64,000 nt of DNA from positions 550,159-614,158 of the forward strand of contig NZ_SJPY01000006.1 of assembly GCF_007860185.1 (NCBI RefSeq), written 5' to 3'. This document shows, one piece after another, positions 7,683-17,413 of the stretch. How positions within the stretch are numbered: the first letter of the stretch is position 1; every line of letters begins with the position of its first letter. Source of the stretch: Novipirellula aureliae (GTDB taxonomy: Bacteria > Planctomycetota > Planctomycetia > Pirellulales > Pirellulaceae). The position numbers and the translations under genes are program-made. The notes under the pieces are model-generated. The model did not search any database. It worked only from the letters and a program-made list of their open reading frames with translations, and was not told the origin of the DNA.

Positions 7683-10600
7683 TACGTAAACCTCCCACCG
7701 TTTCTTTGATTCTTGACATGCTTGGCCGTGGCCGCTGTATTCTTCGCAGTTTGCTGAGACGCTTTTAATTGTTCTCGCTCGAAGTTTCTTACAGCACCTC
7801 CCACGAGGTTTGCCGCAAATGCCGAGAAGGTTCCCGACGGTCCAGTGCGTCGCATCGTTTCTTCGATCGCCGCATCTTGCTCGCTAGCTTTTTCTTGATT
7901 TCGCTTGCGAGCGGCTTCAAAATCTGCCTCCGCTTGCGAAAGTGCTCGGTCAGCCTTCGTGTCGTCGAAGTCGCCAATACCTCGCAATCGTTCAATCTCA
8001 GCTTTTCTAGCGTTGAGTTCTTCCAGTGGAGTACGCATCGCATCGGCCATCGCATTGGCTTGCTGCTCCATCGTTCGCATTGCGTTGTCGAGGTTGTCGT
8101 TCGCTCGAGTGCGTGCATCCGCCGCATCATCTTTGTTGATCCGACCCGCTTTTTCGTCGGAGTCGATTTGCCTGTTAACTCGCTTATAGATTTCAGCCGG
8201 TGAAACGCCTTTATCTCCCCATTCCTCAGCCTTCGTGAATATTGCGTCCGCTCGCTGGCGGGATGCTTCCTTTTCGGCTGCCGCTAATTCCTCAATCACT
8301 TTCTTCTTTGCTTTGAGGACTTCGATCTGTTTGATTTGTGCTTCCGTAAGTCCTTCGTCGGCTAGCCGCTTTCGATCGGCTGCGTCCTGTCCTTGTTCGA
8401 GTGCTAGAATTTCCAACTCGATCGCTTTGACCTTTTCAGCGAAAACATCGCTGTCACCGTCGGAAGCACCACTTTGACTTCGACGATCCAACTCGGCTCG
8501 CATTTTGGAAGCTTCCTCGTGACTGACTTCGCCGGAACGTTCCATCTTGTCAATGATGTCTCGTTTTTCTTGCTCGACTTCCGCTGGTGTTTTCAATTCG
8601 TCCTTAAGTGCTTTGGCTTCTGACTCGCTTTTGTTCTTCTTCCTGGCAGTCTCAATCTTCGCCATCAACGCGTTAAGTTCTTTTCGAGCTTCATCCGCAT
8701 TGGAAGACACATCGAACGAGACCGACATGCTGGAAAGATCAGCTAACGTAGACGCCAGTTTTCCCGCTGCGTCTAGCGGATGAGTGATCGAATAGACAAT
8801 GGCACTCATCGAGGACATAGCCATCAACGTCAAACGGACAAAGAAACGCTCGCCCATAGCGAGTGCTTCGCCATACATCCACTTGAAAGCGTCGATAACT
8901 CCCGCGACGCCCTCCCAGAATGCAAGCCGGATCCCTGCCCACAATGCTTCTGCCGCCATTCCGTAATCGCCGACGGACAAAGCACCCATCAACGTGCTCG
9001 ACACAAGTTTGATGACTCCGACAACGCCCGATACCATCGACTTGACTTTGGACCACGCAGCACCGAAGTCTGTAACGGAAACAAGTAGAGAACCCAACAC
9101 GCCCGCTATAATCGCACCCTCGGCAAGGAATACAGCACCGACAGCGCCGACGGCCAATATGATTGGTGTGATCGGTGCGAAGACGACAGCCCAGAATGTT
9201 GACCATGCGGTCGTTGCGATCGCGGCCGCTGTGGTCCAGGCGGCCGACACTGTGAACGCTGCGGCCGACATCAATGACGCTGGAGCCAATGCCGATGACA
9301 GCACCCACGTAAATCCTGCCCACGCCGTTGACGCGATCCCTGACGCTGCGGTCCACGCCGCTGCAAGGATCCCGCTCTCAGCAATTCCTTTTGCGGTAAT
9401 TGCTGAACGAATCATGCTGTATGCCGTCCAGGCTGCAGCGGAAATACCTGCCGATACAGAGTTAGCGCTGGTGAACGCCGTGATAACAGCCGACAACCCC
9501 GACCAGGCTGAAGCAATAAAGGTTGCAGCCGCACCCCACGCTGTAGTCGCAACGCCAGCCAATGACGCGATGACTCCACTGGATGCTGTCCAGGCGGACA
9601 TGATGAATCCAGAAGCTGCCCCCCACGCAGCCGAGACAAACGACGAAGCCGCGCCCCATGCAGCTGAAGCGATTGCAGCCGCCCCGGTTAATGTCGCATC
9701 AACCCCGATCATTGCGGCCGAAATCGCGAAAGCAGCACCGCCCCACGCAGCGGCGACAATCGCGGCACCCGCAACCCAAGCCGCTGTGCTAAGTGCCGAT
9801 GACAATACCGTCGACAACACGGACCAGGCCGTCGAGATAATATTTGCCGTTGTCGACAGAATTCCTCCCAGTGATCGCCACGCAACCCCGATCGCTGACG
9901 CAGCAACAGACCATACCGTCTGCAGGATTTTTGCGCTGATGATCGCTTTGATTTGGAATGCGTAGAACGTATAGGTGGCAGCTTTCCACGCGATCGAGAT
10001 CCCAGCCGTTGCTATATTTGACGCGGTGACAAATGCACCGATCCCCATCGCCGCGGCTTTTGCTGCAGCTCCCGCTGCGATCATGCCAGCACCAGTTACA
10101 CCGACGGCGACCGTTGCGGCTCCGGCTGCGTAAACGAGGTCCGTGTTCGCTTTGACGAATTTACCTATCCCGTTGACCGCTGTAGCTGCCAGACTGACGA
10201 AATCGCCCATCGATCCAATCATCGGTCCACCGAGTGCCGCAGAAACGTCCATGATCGCGGACCACAAACGTTTCTTCGCATTCGCAAACTCGTCAGCGGT
10301 TCGAACCGCATCGCCCTGAGCTGCGATTGTGCCACGCATAATGATGTTAAGGCGGGCCTGTGCCTTGGCTGCGTTGTCGGTGATTGCTGGGTCCAGCCCC
10401 ATCGCAAGCATTTCTTGCTTCACAGCCGTTTCGGTGAGGATGACACCATACTTCTTCATCACTTCGCCGGATCCGGTCATCGCAGCCATCAAGTCGGCAA
10501 AGACACGATCCGTTTCCATATCGTTGAACGAACCGAGATCAACGGCAAGTTTCGATAGCGTTTTGCTGACCCCTGTTGCATGTGCCGGCATCATCCCCAT

Positions 10601-10939
10601 CGGGACGAGCAAGTCTTGCATCCCGGCCAACATCCCCGACATTTCGCCCTGGGTGGTTCCGAGCGTTGCCGCCATCTCGTCGGACCACTTACGCATCTCA
10701 GTGGCCGAATCACTGAAAACGACGTTGAACTTACTCATCGTTTCTTGGACGCGAGACGCTGCGATCAACGGTCCTGCCAGTGCGGCACCACTTGCGGCGC
10801 TCATCATCGCACCAATGCGTGTTATTTTTGTGCCCAGTTTGTCGAGACTATCTTGGACGCCCTTCGCGCCCTGTTCAATTCGATTGCGAATGCCGATTTC
10901 GACATAGCCTTCGCCAGATTTGATTGCTGCTAACGCCAT
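7682..10939 (-). CDS. Phage tail tape-measure protein
   Basis: The 1085-residue protein begins with a short head (EIGIRNRIEQGAKGVQDSLDKLGTKI) followed by a region typical of TP901-type tape measures (MSKFNVVFSDSATEMRKWS, then TQGEMSGMLAGMQDLLVPMG near residue 100). Residues about 265-620 are hydrophobic, alanine- and tryptophan-rich helices with AAWGAAS-like units. The C-terminal 350 residues are charged coiled coil. Tape-measure proteins set tail length and sit inside the tail tube. Here there is no accompanying tube, chaperone or baseplate gene. It follows the capsid gene after a 232-nt gap and is coupled to the gene downstream. The family assignment is strong; its use without other tail genes is unexplained. 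Confidence 0.85.
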   Translation of the reverse strand: MALAAIKSGEGYVEIGIRNRIEQGAKGVQDSLDKLGTKITRIGAMMSAASGAALAGPLIAASRVQETMSKFNVVFSDSATEMRKWSDEMAATLGTTQGEMSGMLAGMQDLLVPMGMMPAHATGVSKTLSKLAVDLGSFNDMETDRVFADLMAAMTGSGEVMKKYGVILTETAVKQEMLAMGLDPAITDNAAKAQARLNIIMRGTIAAQGDAVRTADEFANAKKRLWSAIMDVSAALGGPMIGSMGDFVSLAATAVNGIGKFVKANTDLVYAAGAATVAVGVTGAGMIAAGAAAKAAAMGIGAFVTASNIATAGISIAWKAATYTFYAFQIKAIISAKILQTVWSVAASAIGVAWRSLGGILSTTANIISTAWSVLSTVLSSALSTAAWVAGAAIVAAAWGGAAFAISAAMIGVDATLTGAAAIASAAWGAASSFVSAAWGAASGFIMSAWTASSGVIASLAGVATTAWGAAATFIASAWSGLSAVITAFTSANSVSAGISAAAWTAYSMIRSAITAKGIAESGILAAAWTAASGIASTAWAGFTWVLSSALAPASLMSAAAFTVSAAWTTAAAIATTAWSTFWAVVFAPITPIILAVGAVGAVFLAEGAIIAGVLGSLLVSVTDFGAAWSKVKSMVSGVVGVIKLVSSTLMGALSVGDYGMAAEALWAGIRLAFWEGVAGVIDAFKWMYGEALAMGERFFVRLTLMAMSSMSAIVYSITHPLDAAGKLASTLADLSSMSVSFDVSSNADEARKELNALMAKIETARKKNKSESEAKALKDELKTPAEVEQEKRDIIDKMERSGEVSHEEASKMRAELDRRSQSGASDGDSDVFAEKVKAIELEILALEQGQDAADRKRLADEGLTEAQIKQIEVLKAKKKVIEELAAAEKEASRQRADAIFTKAEEWGDKGVSPAEIYKRVNRQIDSDEKAGRINKDDAADARTRANDNLDNAMRTMEQQANAMADAMRTPLEELNARKAEIERLRGIGDFDDTKADRALSQAEADFEAARKRNQEKASEQDAAIEETMRRTGPSGTFSAFAANLVGGAVRNFEREQLKASQQTAKNTAATAKHVKNQRNGGRFT

Positions 10940-11171
10940 CGACTAGCCTTTAATTAAAGTGAAGTAAACGTAGTGGCTGACTGTAACTGTGTGTACCGGG
11001 GTTCAGCATTTCGAGGGAAAGCAAATCGATCTAGTGAAGTACCTTTGCCCCGGGGGGGGTACATGGGCAGGAACGCGGTTTCTAGACGCTCCTGCCCACT
11101 ACGACGATCGCCAAACATTTATTCCTGAAGGGAAACAAACGCACGGTGCTGACGATTCGTCGCTTTCCCCC

Positions 11172-12317
11172 TTATTCCGCTTCAATGCCAGTAGAGCGAA
11201 CACCGCCGCGATATTCGGCCATGGCAACGCCTATGTCGCTATACCCTCGCATCGAGACGCCCAGAACGCTGAACTCGGCTTCGGCTGTTTCGATGACTGG
11301 TTCGACGCGGCCGCCCAAAGCAACGATTTCCGCTACTGGCAAAATCTCGGGATCCGCGAGTAAGTAGTAAGCCGAAGCACTGTGTCCCGTGAACGATGAA
11401 TCGCTCATGTAAGGCGATGACTCGGGTGTGAAGCGATCCTTCCAAACATTAGCGTCAGGTTCGTCGGTGGATCCCTTGATTTTCTCCGAGTTCATTAGCT
11501 GTAGCGAAGTAGTTCTGAGAAGCGTCGGAACCAGAAGGATCGAAGGCTGTACCCCAATCGGATTACCGTTTGGATCGGTCTGGGCAGAAAATACTGCCTC
11601 GGCTGCAGCCAGCCCAACTGTGCCCAGTGGCTCTGTGCTGACATTATTGTTCGCGTCTTTGAAGAATGCTGAGTTGTTCAGGAACTTAGTCCAGAAGATT
11701 CGATTCAGCATCAACGCAGCACCACGGCCGAGTTGCTTTGATCGATTGACCAATGCGCCAAGGTCATCGTTGACGACATCCGTCCGAGTGATTGTCAGCA
11801 TCCTGGCATAGGTGTCCGCCTTGTTTGTGTAGTCGGTTTCTCCTAGGTTGCCATGGACGATCGAGCCATCTGGAGCCAATCTTTGGAACGCAACATCCCC
11901 AACGAGCGAAACCGTAGTTGTTTCTTTGAAGTCTGTGACGCTGCGGATAGCGGCAATCCGAAGTGGGGTAGTGTCGGCAGATTCCCAGCCTGCCATCAAA
12001 AACTTGTTGGCAACGTTGCTAAGAATTTTCGGTAGCGAAACCGATGAGAAACCACTGGCAGATAGGAAGCCAAAAGCGTGTCGGTGTGCTTCGATCGAAA
12101 CTCTTGGTTCATAATTTCCCCGGTAGCCATTTTCTGCAGCCGCGGTGAGGATCAATTGGTTCAGTCCACAGCCACGGGGGAAACGACGATCGGACTCCTC
12201 CAATGTCGCGGCTGAATAGTGGTTATCGATCGACGGCAATCGGCCTGCTTTGCAGATTGCGGCTTCGAGGACTCGACTGTCGCTAACGGTGTGGAGGTAG
12301 TTGGTTTCGACGCTCAT
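11172..12317 (-). CDS. Mu gpT-like major capsid protein
   Basis: I choose the ATG at 12317 because AGGAG lies 7 nt upstream; an in-frame longer start at 12371 would overlap the gene before it. The 381-residue product contains TNKADTYARMLTITRTDVVNDDLGAL, LGRGAALMLNRIFWTKFLNN and, near the C-terminus, SVLGVSMRGYSDIGVAMAEYRGG. This pattern matches the Mu gpT / HK97-fold major head subunit seen in many prophages, often fused to a ClpP-type prohead protease. That protease part is absent here and no separate protease gene is seen. It is preceded by three small coupled genes and followed by the tape-measure gene. Confidence 0.8.
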   Translation of the reverse strand: MSVETNYLHTVSDSRVLEAAICKAGRLPSIDNHYSAATLEESDRRFPRGCGLNQLILTAAAENGYRGNYEPRVSIEAHRHAFGFLSASGFSSVSLPKILSNVANKFLMAGWESADTTPLRIAAIRSVTDFKETTTVSLVGDVAFQRLAPDGSIVHGNLGETDYTNKADTYARMLTITRTDVVNDDLGALVNRSKQLGRGAALMLNRIFWTKFLNNSAFFKDANNNVSTEPLGTVGLAAAEAVFSAQTDPNGNPIGVQPSILLVPTLLRTTSLQLMNSEKIKGSTDEPDANVWKDRFTPESSPYMSDSSFTGHSASAYYLLADPEILPVAEIVALGGRVEPVIETAEAEFSVLGVSMRGYSDIGVAMAEYRGGVRSTGIEAE

Positions 12318-12357
12318 TGCATGGCTCCTGTAAATGAATTGGTTGACTGACCGGATT

Positions 12358-12576
12358 CTACTGCCTGTCAAAAGTCGTGTTGCCAGAAAATGGCACGTAA
12401 TCGATGTTGACTAAAAACACTGCGAGACAATCAGGGTTGGTGCATCGGGTGCGTCTAGTTCGGGTGCCATCTGGTTCAGGCCACGAGCGTAACGTTTCAA
12501 TCTCCTTGCATCCGCAAACCTCGCAGCGAGCTCGGCAAATGTAGACGGTCGGCAGTCGTTCGTTTTTGTTGCTCAT
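12358..12576 (-). CDS. Small zinc-ribbon protein
   Basis: The 72-residue product has two cysteine clusters, CRARCEVCGC near residue 14 and RCTNPDC near residue 44, separated by a basic, arginine-rich segment. This is a zinc-ribbon arrangement found in small DNA-binding or late-gene regulators of phages. Its ATG overlaps the stop of the upstream gene (ATGA), so it belongs to the leftward operon leading into the capsid gene and could regulate it. No specific family is recognised. Confidence 0.6.
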   Translation of the reverse strand: MSNKNERLPTVYICRARCEVCGCKEIETLRSWPEPDGTRTRRTRCTNPDCLAVFLVNIDYVPFSGNTTFDRQ

Positions 12577-12887
12577 CGTTCGCTTCCAATTTCAGACGTG
12601 TCCACTGCCGGTCGCGGCTCCTTTGTTGCCCAGTTACCTGGCGGCGGTCCTACGTCGATATGGAGCGACCTGATAGCCAAGCCTGATTCATCGTTCGGTT
12701 GCTCGATAACTCGGACCAACCAGGGTCGTAGGTCGGTAGCTTTTGCAATCGCGAGCAGACTGCCAGCGGGGATGTCGTGTTGCACTCGGCCAACTAACGC
12801 GCGGCCGTTGTCGATGGTGAGCGGGATCAACACGCAAATGGTTTCGCTCGTTTGTTTCGCTTCGCTCGTTTCATTCATTTGATTCAT
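12573..12887 (-). CDS. Hypothetical protein in phage-like operon
   Basis: The 104-residue protein begins with a low-complexity stretch (MNQMNETSEAKQTSE) encoded by a degenerate DNA repeat also found at the start of the upstream gene. The rest has short beta-like segments (ICVLIPLTIDNGRALVGRV). It overlaps both neighbours by a few bases, so translation is coupled. No function is recognised. Confidence 0.55.
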   Translation of the reverse strand: MNQMNETSEAKQTSETICVLIPLTIDNGRALVGRVQHDIPAGSLLAIAKATDLRPWLVRVIEQPNDESGLAIRSLHIDVGPPPGNWATKEPRPAVDTSEIGSER

Positions 12888-13419
12888 TCACTTCGGTTGT
12901 TTGTTTCGGCGCGAACGTGATTCGGATTGTGAATCCTGGGTAATGCCATGACCTAAGCGATACTCGCACATTGCATAGCAGTAACTCACCTAATCGTTTC
13001 GCGTCACTCGTTGCTCGCTCGGTGCAAACGCTGTAATACGGCTCCAAGCAAACGTGACGCTCGCCATCGGCCTTGATGACGAAAGGGTGGTCCACAAGGT
13101 GGCTGTACCCTGCTCGGTCCAGCACATGGGTCAATTGCTCCCATGCTCGCCTCTGTGGTAGATCACCCCGCTCGGCCGCCTGACGCATCGCGGTCTTGAG
13201 CCACGGCGGGTCGGAGTAGGTCGGTTCCGGTTCGGTCAATCGCCATGCACGACGAACCGCTTCGATTTCGCGGTCTTGGTCGATTCTCGACGGTGGTGCG
13301 GTTGTTCGGTTCATTTTTGTTTCGCTCGCTTTATTCATTTGATTCGCTTCGTTTGTTCCATTCATTTGATTGCCTGCCAGGGAAGCATTCGCGTCCGCCT
13401 CTTGACTCCCGATGTTCAC
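12871..13419 (-). CDS. Hypothetical protein with repeat-encoded N-terminus
   Basis: The 182-residue product has about 35 N-terminal residues of low complexity rich in N, M, E and T (NQMNGTNEANQMNKASETK), then a mixed helical region (EIEAVRRAWRLTEPEPTYS). No family is recognised. The true start could be the internal methionine after the repeat. It is the first of four closely spaced genes leading to the capsid gene; the 259-nt gap upstream, after the primase, probably holds a promoter. Confidence 0.55.
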   Translation of the reverse strand: MNIGSQEADANASLAGNQMNGTNEANQMNKASETKMNRTTAPPSRIDQDREIEAVRRAWRLTEPEPTYSDPPWLKTAMRQAAERGDLPQRRAWEQLTHVLDRAGYSHLVDHPFVIKADGERHVCLEPYYSVCTERATSDAKRLGELLLCNVRVSLRSWHYPGFTIRITFAPKQTTEVNESNE

Positions 13420-13678
13420 TAGTTTCTGGTCCAGGTGGTCCAGGTTTTTCGCGTTTCTCGCATCGGACCTGTAGTCAGTGTTTTCTATTCATCCTTTTAG
13501 TCCTGTAGCGGGGTGTTTTGTGTGTTATTTAAGTTGTCACTAGGGACTTGAAGTGGGGAAAAATTAGGACCACTTGGACCACCCCGTTATTTACGGTGTT
13601 TTTTGAATTTATTGCTTGGACCAAAACTGGACCAAGCCACCAAAACCTGGACCACTTTTTTTGACGCAACGAAGCTGT

Positions 13679-16477
13679 TTATTCCCCAAGTGTCCTGATC
13701 TTGTCGCGGTCCCGTTTTTGGTCCAACTTTTCCCTACCCTCTTGGGCAAGCTCGATGTTCACTAGTTTTCGCGGTCGTTCGCCTTCTTCTCTCGGTCGGA
13801 CTTCACTAACAAACGGATAGGCCGACATCAATCCTTGTAGGAACTTGGCTCTCGTCCCTGGGTGGTCTCTTCCGCATTCATGGCAATAGCCAATCCAGGA
13901 GTCGTATAGGTCATCTCGATGAACGAGGTATTCCGGCTCGTTTGGGTCGTCCATGTCGCGAAGATGGCAACACTCCTCAACGAAACCACGAATTGGTGAA
14001 ACAGCACGTTTGAAGTTTTCAAGTGCTTCTCGTCCGCTCTCAGGCTGTGGCAATCGATGGTCGTCGTAGACTCGGCAGAATCCAACCAGAGACCACTGAA
14101 ATATCCCAGCCATTTCATTGAGCAGTTTCTTTGTTAACTCAAAATCTTCTTTGCCAGCGAATGAGTTGTTGAACTTGAGAATGACGACGCGATTGACGAT
14201 TGCCATCGCCGGGTCATTCAGCGTTGGTATTCCGTTACAAAGCAACAAGAACTTCGTTTTCAGTTTCGTCGATGTAGCGGCGTCCATTCGTTTGACGTTG
14301 ACGTCAATCGAGTCTTCACCAACAACCGCAAGTAGCGTTTCTAAAATCGATTCAGTGTCATGCCGATAACGATCTAGCTTCGCATCCCCGATTACGGTCA
14401 GTCGCTTGTTTAGCAACGGTTGCAACCCAAAATCACCCGCAAAATCTTTTAGCTTCGGCGAGGCGGTGAAGCATTCCCCCACCATGTGTTTGAGCACCCG
14501 GGCGATGACTCCTTTCCCTGACCTTGAAACGCCGTCAAGAATCAGCATCTTTTGCAGCCGGATGTGATCCATTAAGCAGTAGCCAAACCATCGCTGGAGC
14601 GTATCGATCGACTCTGTATCTACTAGTTTGGTCGATCGATTCCAGAACACTTGGTCAAGAAACTGGATCCAGTTTGGGCAATCGGCCTGGAAGTCAATTT
14701 CGTAATCGTGGCAATACGAGCTGAACCAACTCGATGTATGCGGCAATACTTCCTGGGTCGCTTTTTCGGCGAGCTTATCCAAATTAAGCAAGCCATTGCT
14801 GCCGGCCCAGAGGTTTCGAGCGGTCTTATCTGGTAGCAAGCACCCCATGTCGATGTGATCGGGCAGGATGCAGATCGACTGAACGGCCTCGGTTACATTC
14901 CGGACGAGTGCTCCTGTCACTGCTAATTTTTTCGGTCTCGCTTTCGCGGCCGCCTGGTCGCTTTCATATTTCCCTTTGTCAACGTCTTGCTCCCATCGCT
15001 CGGTTGACTCTTCGCAGTCTTGGCGGAAGCGATTTTCAATAAACCCACGAATCCGAGCACGGATATAAGTTTCGGTTTTTGGCTCCCAGAATTGGCCTTT
15101 GTAGGTGTACCATCTTTCTCGCCAGTGCCGAATGTCTCGACCGGCTGCCCTGTACGATGCCAAATTCTCTTCGGCCAAACGGGCTGGATCGTTGATTGGA
15201 ATTTTGATTTCGACGGAACCGTTCACTGCCAGCGAAGAAACAAACTCCCTGGCCTCCTCACCCTCGATCACTCGCGGCTCGGCGCCGGCCGCCAGAGCGT
15301 CATCAACTCCCTTTCCTTGGTCGGCTGGCCACGTCTCGATTGCGACTGACTGGATGGGTGATCCGTCGCCGCTGAAATACTCGTAGGACTCGGCGATTGA
15401 CTTAGCGACGTCTTTGTTCGTGGCGTGATCAGCGTCAAACGCCAATAGCAACCTTTGGGATCCAGACGACTCGATAGCGTCAATGGCGTGCTTCCAATTC
15501 CCAACGCCAGCAACGCCAATCGTACGTACCCCCGAAAGCGACGCTGCAACATCAGCTTTCAATGGTCCCTCGGTGAAACGTACAGTATCGGCTGAATCAA
15601 TATCAACTTTCGCTGGTAACGCGAAATGAACGATCGTTCCGGGCGTAGGGTAGAACTCTCCAATTTTTCCACCATCTTTGTATTGAGACGTATACGGCTT
15701 GTACTTACCTTTGCTAGGGTCGTCCGGCTTCGTCTCTATCGCGATGATGTTCCCGTCGGCGTTTCTCGCAGGAATCATTAAGCAGTCACGCGACTTGATG
15801 ACTATTGCCCGGCCAGGGAAGACGCCTGGTACGTGTCGCGAGATGTCTTCAAATTCATCTTTGTATTCGGCATGGATTTTCATCTCAATGCATGACGAGT
15901 TGTCTGCTGTAAAGTAGCCAATCCGATCAATCTCATCGTCGGTCAGTCCGCGCTCTCGCAGCTGCGAGCGGTGATCATCACTGAGACCGCATAACTCAGC
16001 CAGGCGGGAGTAGATGCGATGACGAAGCGAAACCACTTCCTCTGGCAGGGGCTTTAGTTCGGGCTTTTTGATGGCTGATTTGCCATTCGCTTTCTTACTC
16101 GATTTTGAACTACGCTTCTCGCTGGGTGGAATTTTCAAGTAATCGCCAACTCGATCCACCGCGTCGGGAAAGCCAATCCCAAGAGCCCACATTAGCACCG
16201 CGAGCCCATCACCAAACTTTCCGCATTGGTTACAAATCGCTCCCCCCTCGTCGTCGAGATTTGTGAAGTTCCAGCGATCAGTACCACCGCATTTTGGGCA
16301 GGGGCCGTGAACGCCTGGGTTTAGATAATCGTCACCGATTCCAGCCAGGGTGGTGATGATTTCGGCCCATCGTCCGCGTGACGCTGCTTTGACGTCGTCG
16401 ACATTGTACGTTGGCTTATTCTTTTGCTGCGGTTTGCTTTTCTGCTTCGGCGGCTCGGGTGCAATGATGGTTCTCAT
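13679..16477 (-). CDS. P4/D5-type primase-helicase
   Basis: The ATG at 16477 is favoured because GGAGGTGA lies 6 nt upstream and it overlaps the previous stop (ATGA), giving 932 residues. Near residue 60 is a primase zinc ribbon (CPKCGGTDRWNF ... CNQCG). Around residue 350 a Toprim-like part has RFTEGPLKAD and LLLAFDADHA. The C-terminal 350 residues form the D5/P4 helicase with Walker A GVSRSGKG and a motif LLLCNGIPTL. Such fused primase-helicases start replication of satellites, phages and plasmids without host DnaB loading. Having its own replication protein means the element can replicate after excision, a feature shared with P4-like satellites. Confidence 0.9.
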   Translation of the reverse strand: MRTIIAPEPPKQKSKPQQKNKPTYNVDDVKAASRGRWAEIITTLAGIGDDYLNPGVHGPCPKCGGTDRWNFTNLDDEGGAICNQCGKFGDGLAVLMWALGIGFPDAVDRVGDYLKIPPSEKRSSKSSKKANGKSAIKKPELKPLPEEVVSLRHRIYSRLAELCGLSDDHRSQLRERGLTDDEIDRIGYFTADNSSCIEMKIHAEYKDEFEDISRHVPGVFPGRAIVIKSRDCLMIPARNADGNIIAIETKPDDPSKGKYKPYTSQYKDGGKIGEFYPTPGTIVHFALPAKVDIDSADTVRFTEGPLKADVAASLSGVRTIGVAGVGNWKHAIDAIESSGSQRLLLAFDADHATNKDVAKSIAESYEYFSGDGSPIQSVAIETWPADQGKGVDDALAAGAEPRVIEGEEAREFVSSLAVNGSVEIKIPINDPARLAEENLASYRAAGRDIRHWRERWYTYKGQFWEPKTETYIRARIRGFIENRFRQDCEESTERWEQDVDKGKYESDQAAAKARPKKLAVTGALVRNVTEAVQSICILPDHIDMGCLLPDKTARNLWAGSNGLLNLDKLAEKATQEVLPHTSSWFSSYCHDYEIDFQADCPNWIQFLDQVFWNRSTKLVDTESIDTLQRWFGYCLMDHIRLQKMLILDGVSRSGKGVIARVLKHMVGECFTASPKLKDFAGDFGLQPLLNKRLTVIGDAKLDRYRHDTESILETLLAVVGEDSIDVNVKRMDAATSTKLKTKFLLLCNGIPTLNDPAMAIVNRVVILKFNNSFAGKEDFELTKKLLNEMAGIFQWSLVGFCRVYDDHRLPQPESGREALENFKRAVSPIRGFVEECCHLRDMDDPNEPEYLVHRDDLYDSWIGYCHECGRDHPGTRAKFLQGLMSAYPFVSEVRPREEGERPRKLVNIELAQEGREKLDQKRDRDKIRTLGE

Positions 16478-16851
16478 CGTGTCACCTCCGCTGCATGCGA
16501 CTGACGCGAGATACCGATACGGGCCCTGTGTCCGTCGCATGGCTGCCACGATACGCGGTATCCGCAGGCATACGCGGCCGCGAGGACCGCGCCATCGCTG
16601 ACATGCTGGCCGGTCAGACACGCTGCCGAGTGCCGGGCTGTTTCGGTGGATAGCCACCGGGTGGTCGACGGCCGCTGGGTAGCCAGCCACTGGGCCGCGG
16701 CTGATATCTCGTCCGCTCTAGGCGGTGGACCTGCGGGTGCAGCTCGGTGATCGCTGACTATTCCGTGGTCGTCGATGGGGATCTGCTGGCCCTCGATCGT
16801 CTCGACGATCGGGTATTTCTGGTTGACCTTTGGCCGGGGTGTCCGTACCAT
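16474..16851 (-). CDS. Small hypothetical protein upstream of primase
   Basis: The 125-residue frame ends in an ATGA overlap with the primase start, so the two are coupled. It is rich in alanine, arginine and histidine, with a predicted helical middle (ADEISAAAQWLATQ). No known domain is recognised. It could be a small DNA-binding partner of the primase, but that is a guess from position. Confidence 0.55.
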   Translation of the reverse strand: MVRTPRPKVNQKYPIVETIEGQQIPIDDHGIVSDHRAAPAGPPPRADEISAAAQWLATQRPSTTRWLSTETARHSAACLTGQHVSDGAVLAAAYACGYRVSWQPCDGHRARIGISRQSHAAEVTR

Positions 16852-16944
16852 GTGTTTAGATTCCTTGTGATGTTTCCGTTTTGCGGCGGGACGATTCAGA
16901 TAACGGCTCGGGTTGCTGCCCTGGGCCGTTTTTTTGTTGGTGGC

Positions 16945-17199
16945 TCAGACGTACTGCTTTGGCTTTGGGCGTCGTGCGACTTTGGGCGTCGATGTCGTGA
17001 CGCTGGCAGGGTGACGCCTACGCAACAAGAATTTGCCAAGCTCTGATTCGCTAATTCGCCATCGCGGGCGTTTGGCGTTTTGTGTCTTTGCGACATTCGC
17101 GGCGGCAAGCTCGCCGCTATGGATCCAGGCTAGGACCTGTTCGGAATCGACGCCCAGCATCGTGGCGGCGTCCACTGGGGCGTAGTGTTGTTCCAGCAT
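16945..17199 (-). CDS. Excisionase-like helix-turn-helix protein
   Basis: From the ATG at 17199 (GGAG 9 nt upstream) the 84-residue product has YAPVDAATMLGVDSEQVLAWIHSGEL followed by RPRWRISESELGKFLL, the HTH_17 winged-helix pattern of excisionases and small regulators. The tail is basic (PKVARRPKPKQYV). A longer frame up to 17277 exists but lacks a ribosome binding site. Close to the integrase, it is the best candidate for a recombination directionality factor. Confidence 0.7.
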   Translation of the reverse strand: MLEQHYAPVDAATMLGVDSEQVLAWIHSGELAAANVAKTQNAKRPRWRISESELGKFLLRRRHPASVTTSTPKVARRPKPKQYV

Positions 17200-17413
17200 G
17201 TTTTTTTCTCCGGTGATTTGATTTGAAAGACGTTGGAAACGTTGTTCAAAATCTACGCGGGGAAAAAACAAAAGCACGCCCTACCAGCGTTTTGGTAGGG
17301 TTGTGGTAGGGTCTGATTTGGTGATTCGCTTGCAGGAAAACGACACGAAAAAAACCGCAAAAAACTTTCGTTTCATGCGGTTTGGTAGGTTTTTTGGTAG
17401 GGATGTTTTCGGC

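Noticed and set aside
8994-9965. Long plus-strand frame (323 codons) rich in Ala, Asp and Thr
   Set aside because: It is the antisense shadow of the alanine-rich middle of the tape-measure gene and has no ribosome binding site or family features.
12318-12371. Longer start for the capsid gene at 12371
   Set aside because: It would overlap the zinc-ribbon gene by 14 nt and lacks the good ribosome binding site seen before 12317.
16478-16690. Longer start for the primase at 16690
   Set aside because: The extension lies over the small gene at 16474-16851, and 16477 has a strong ribosome binding site and an ATGA overlap.
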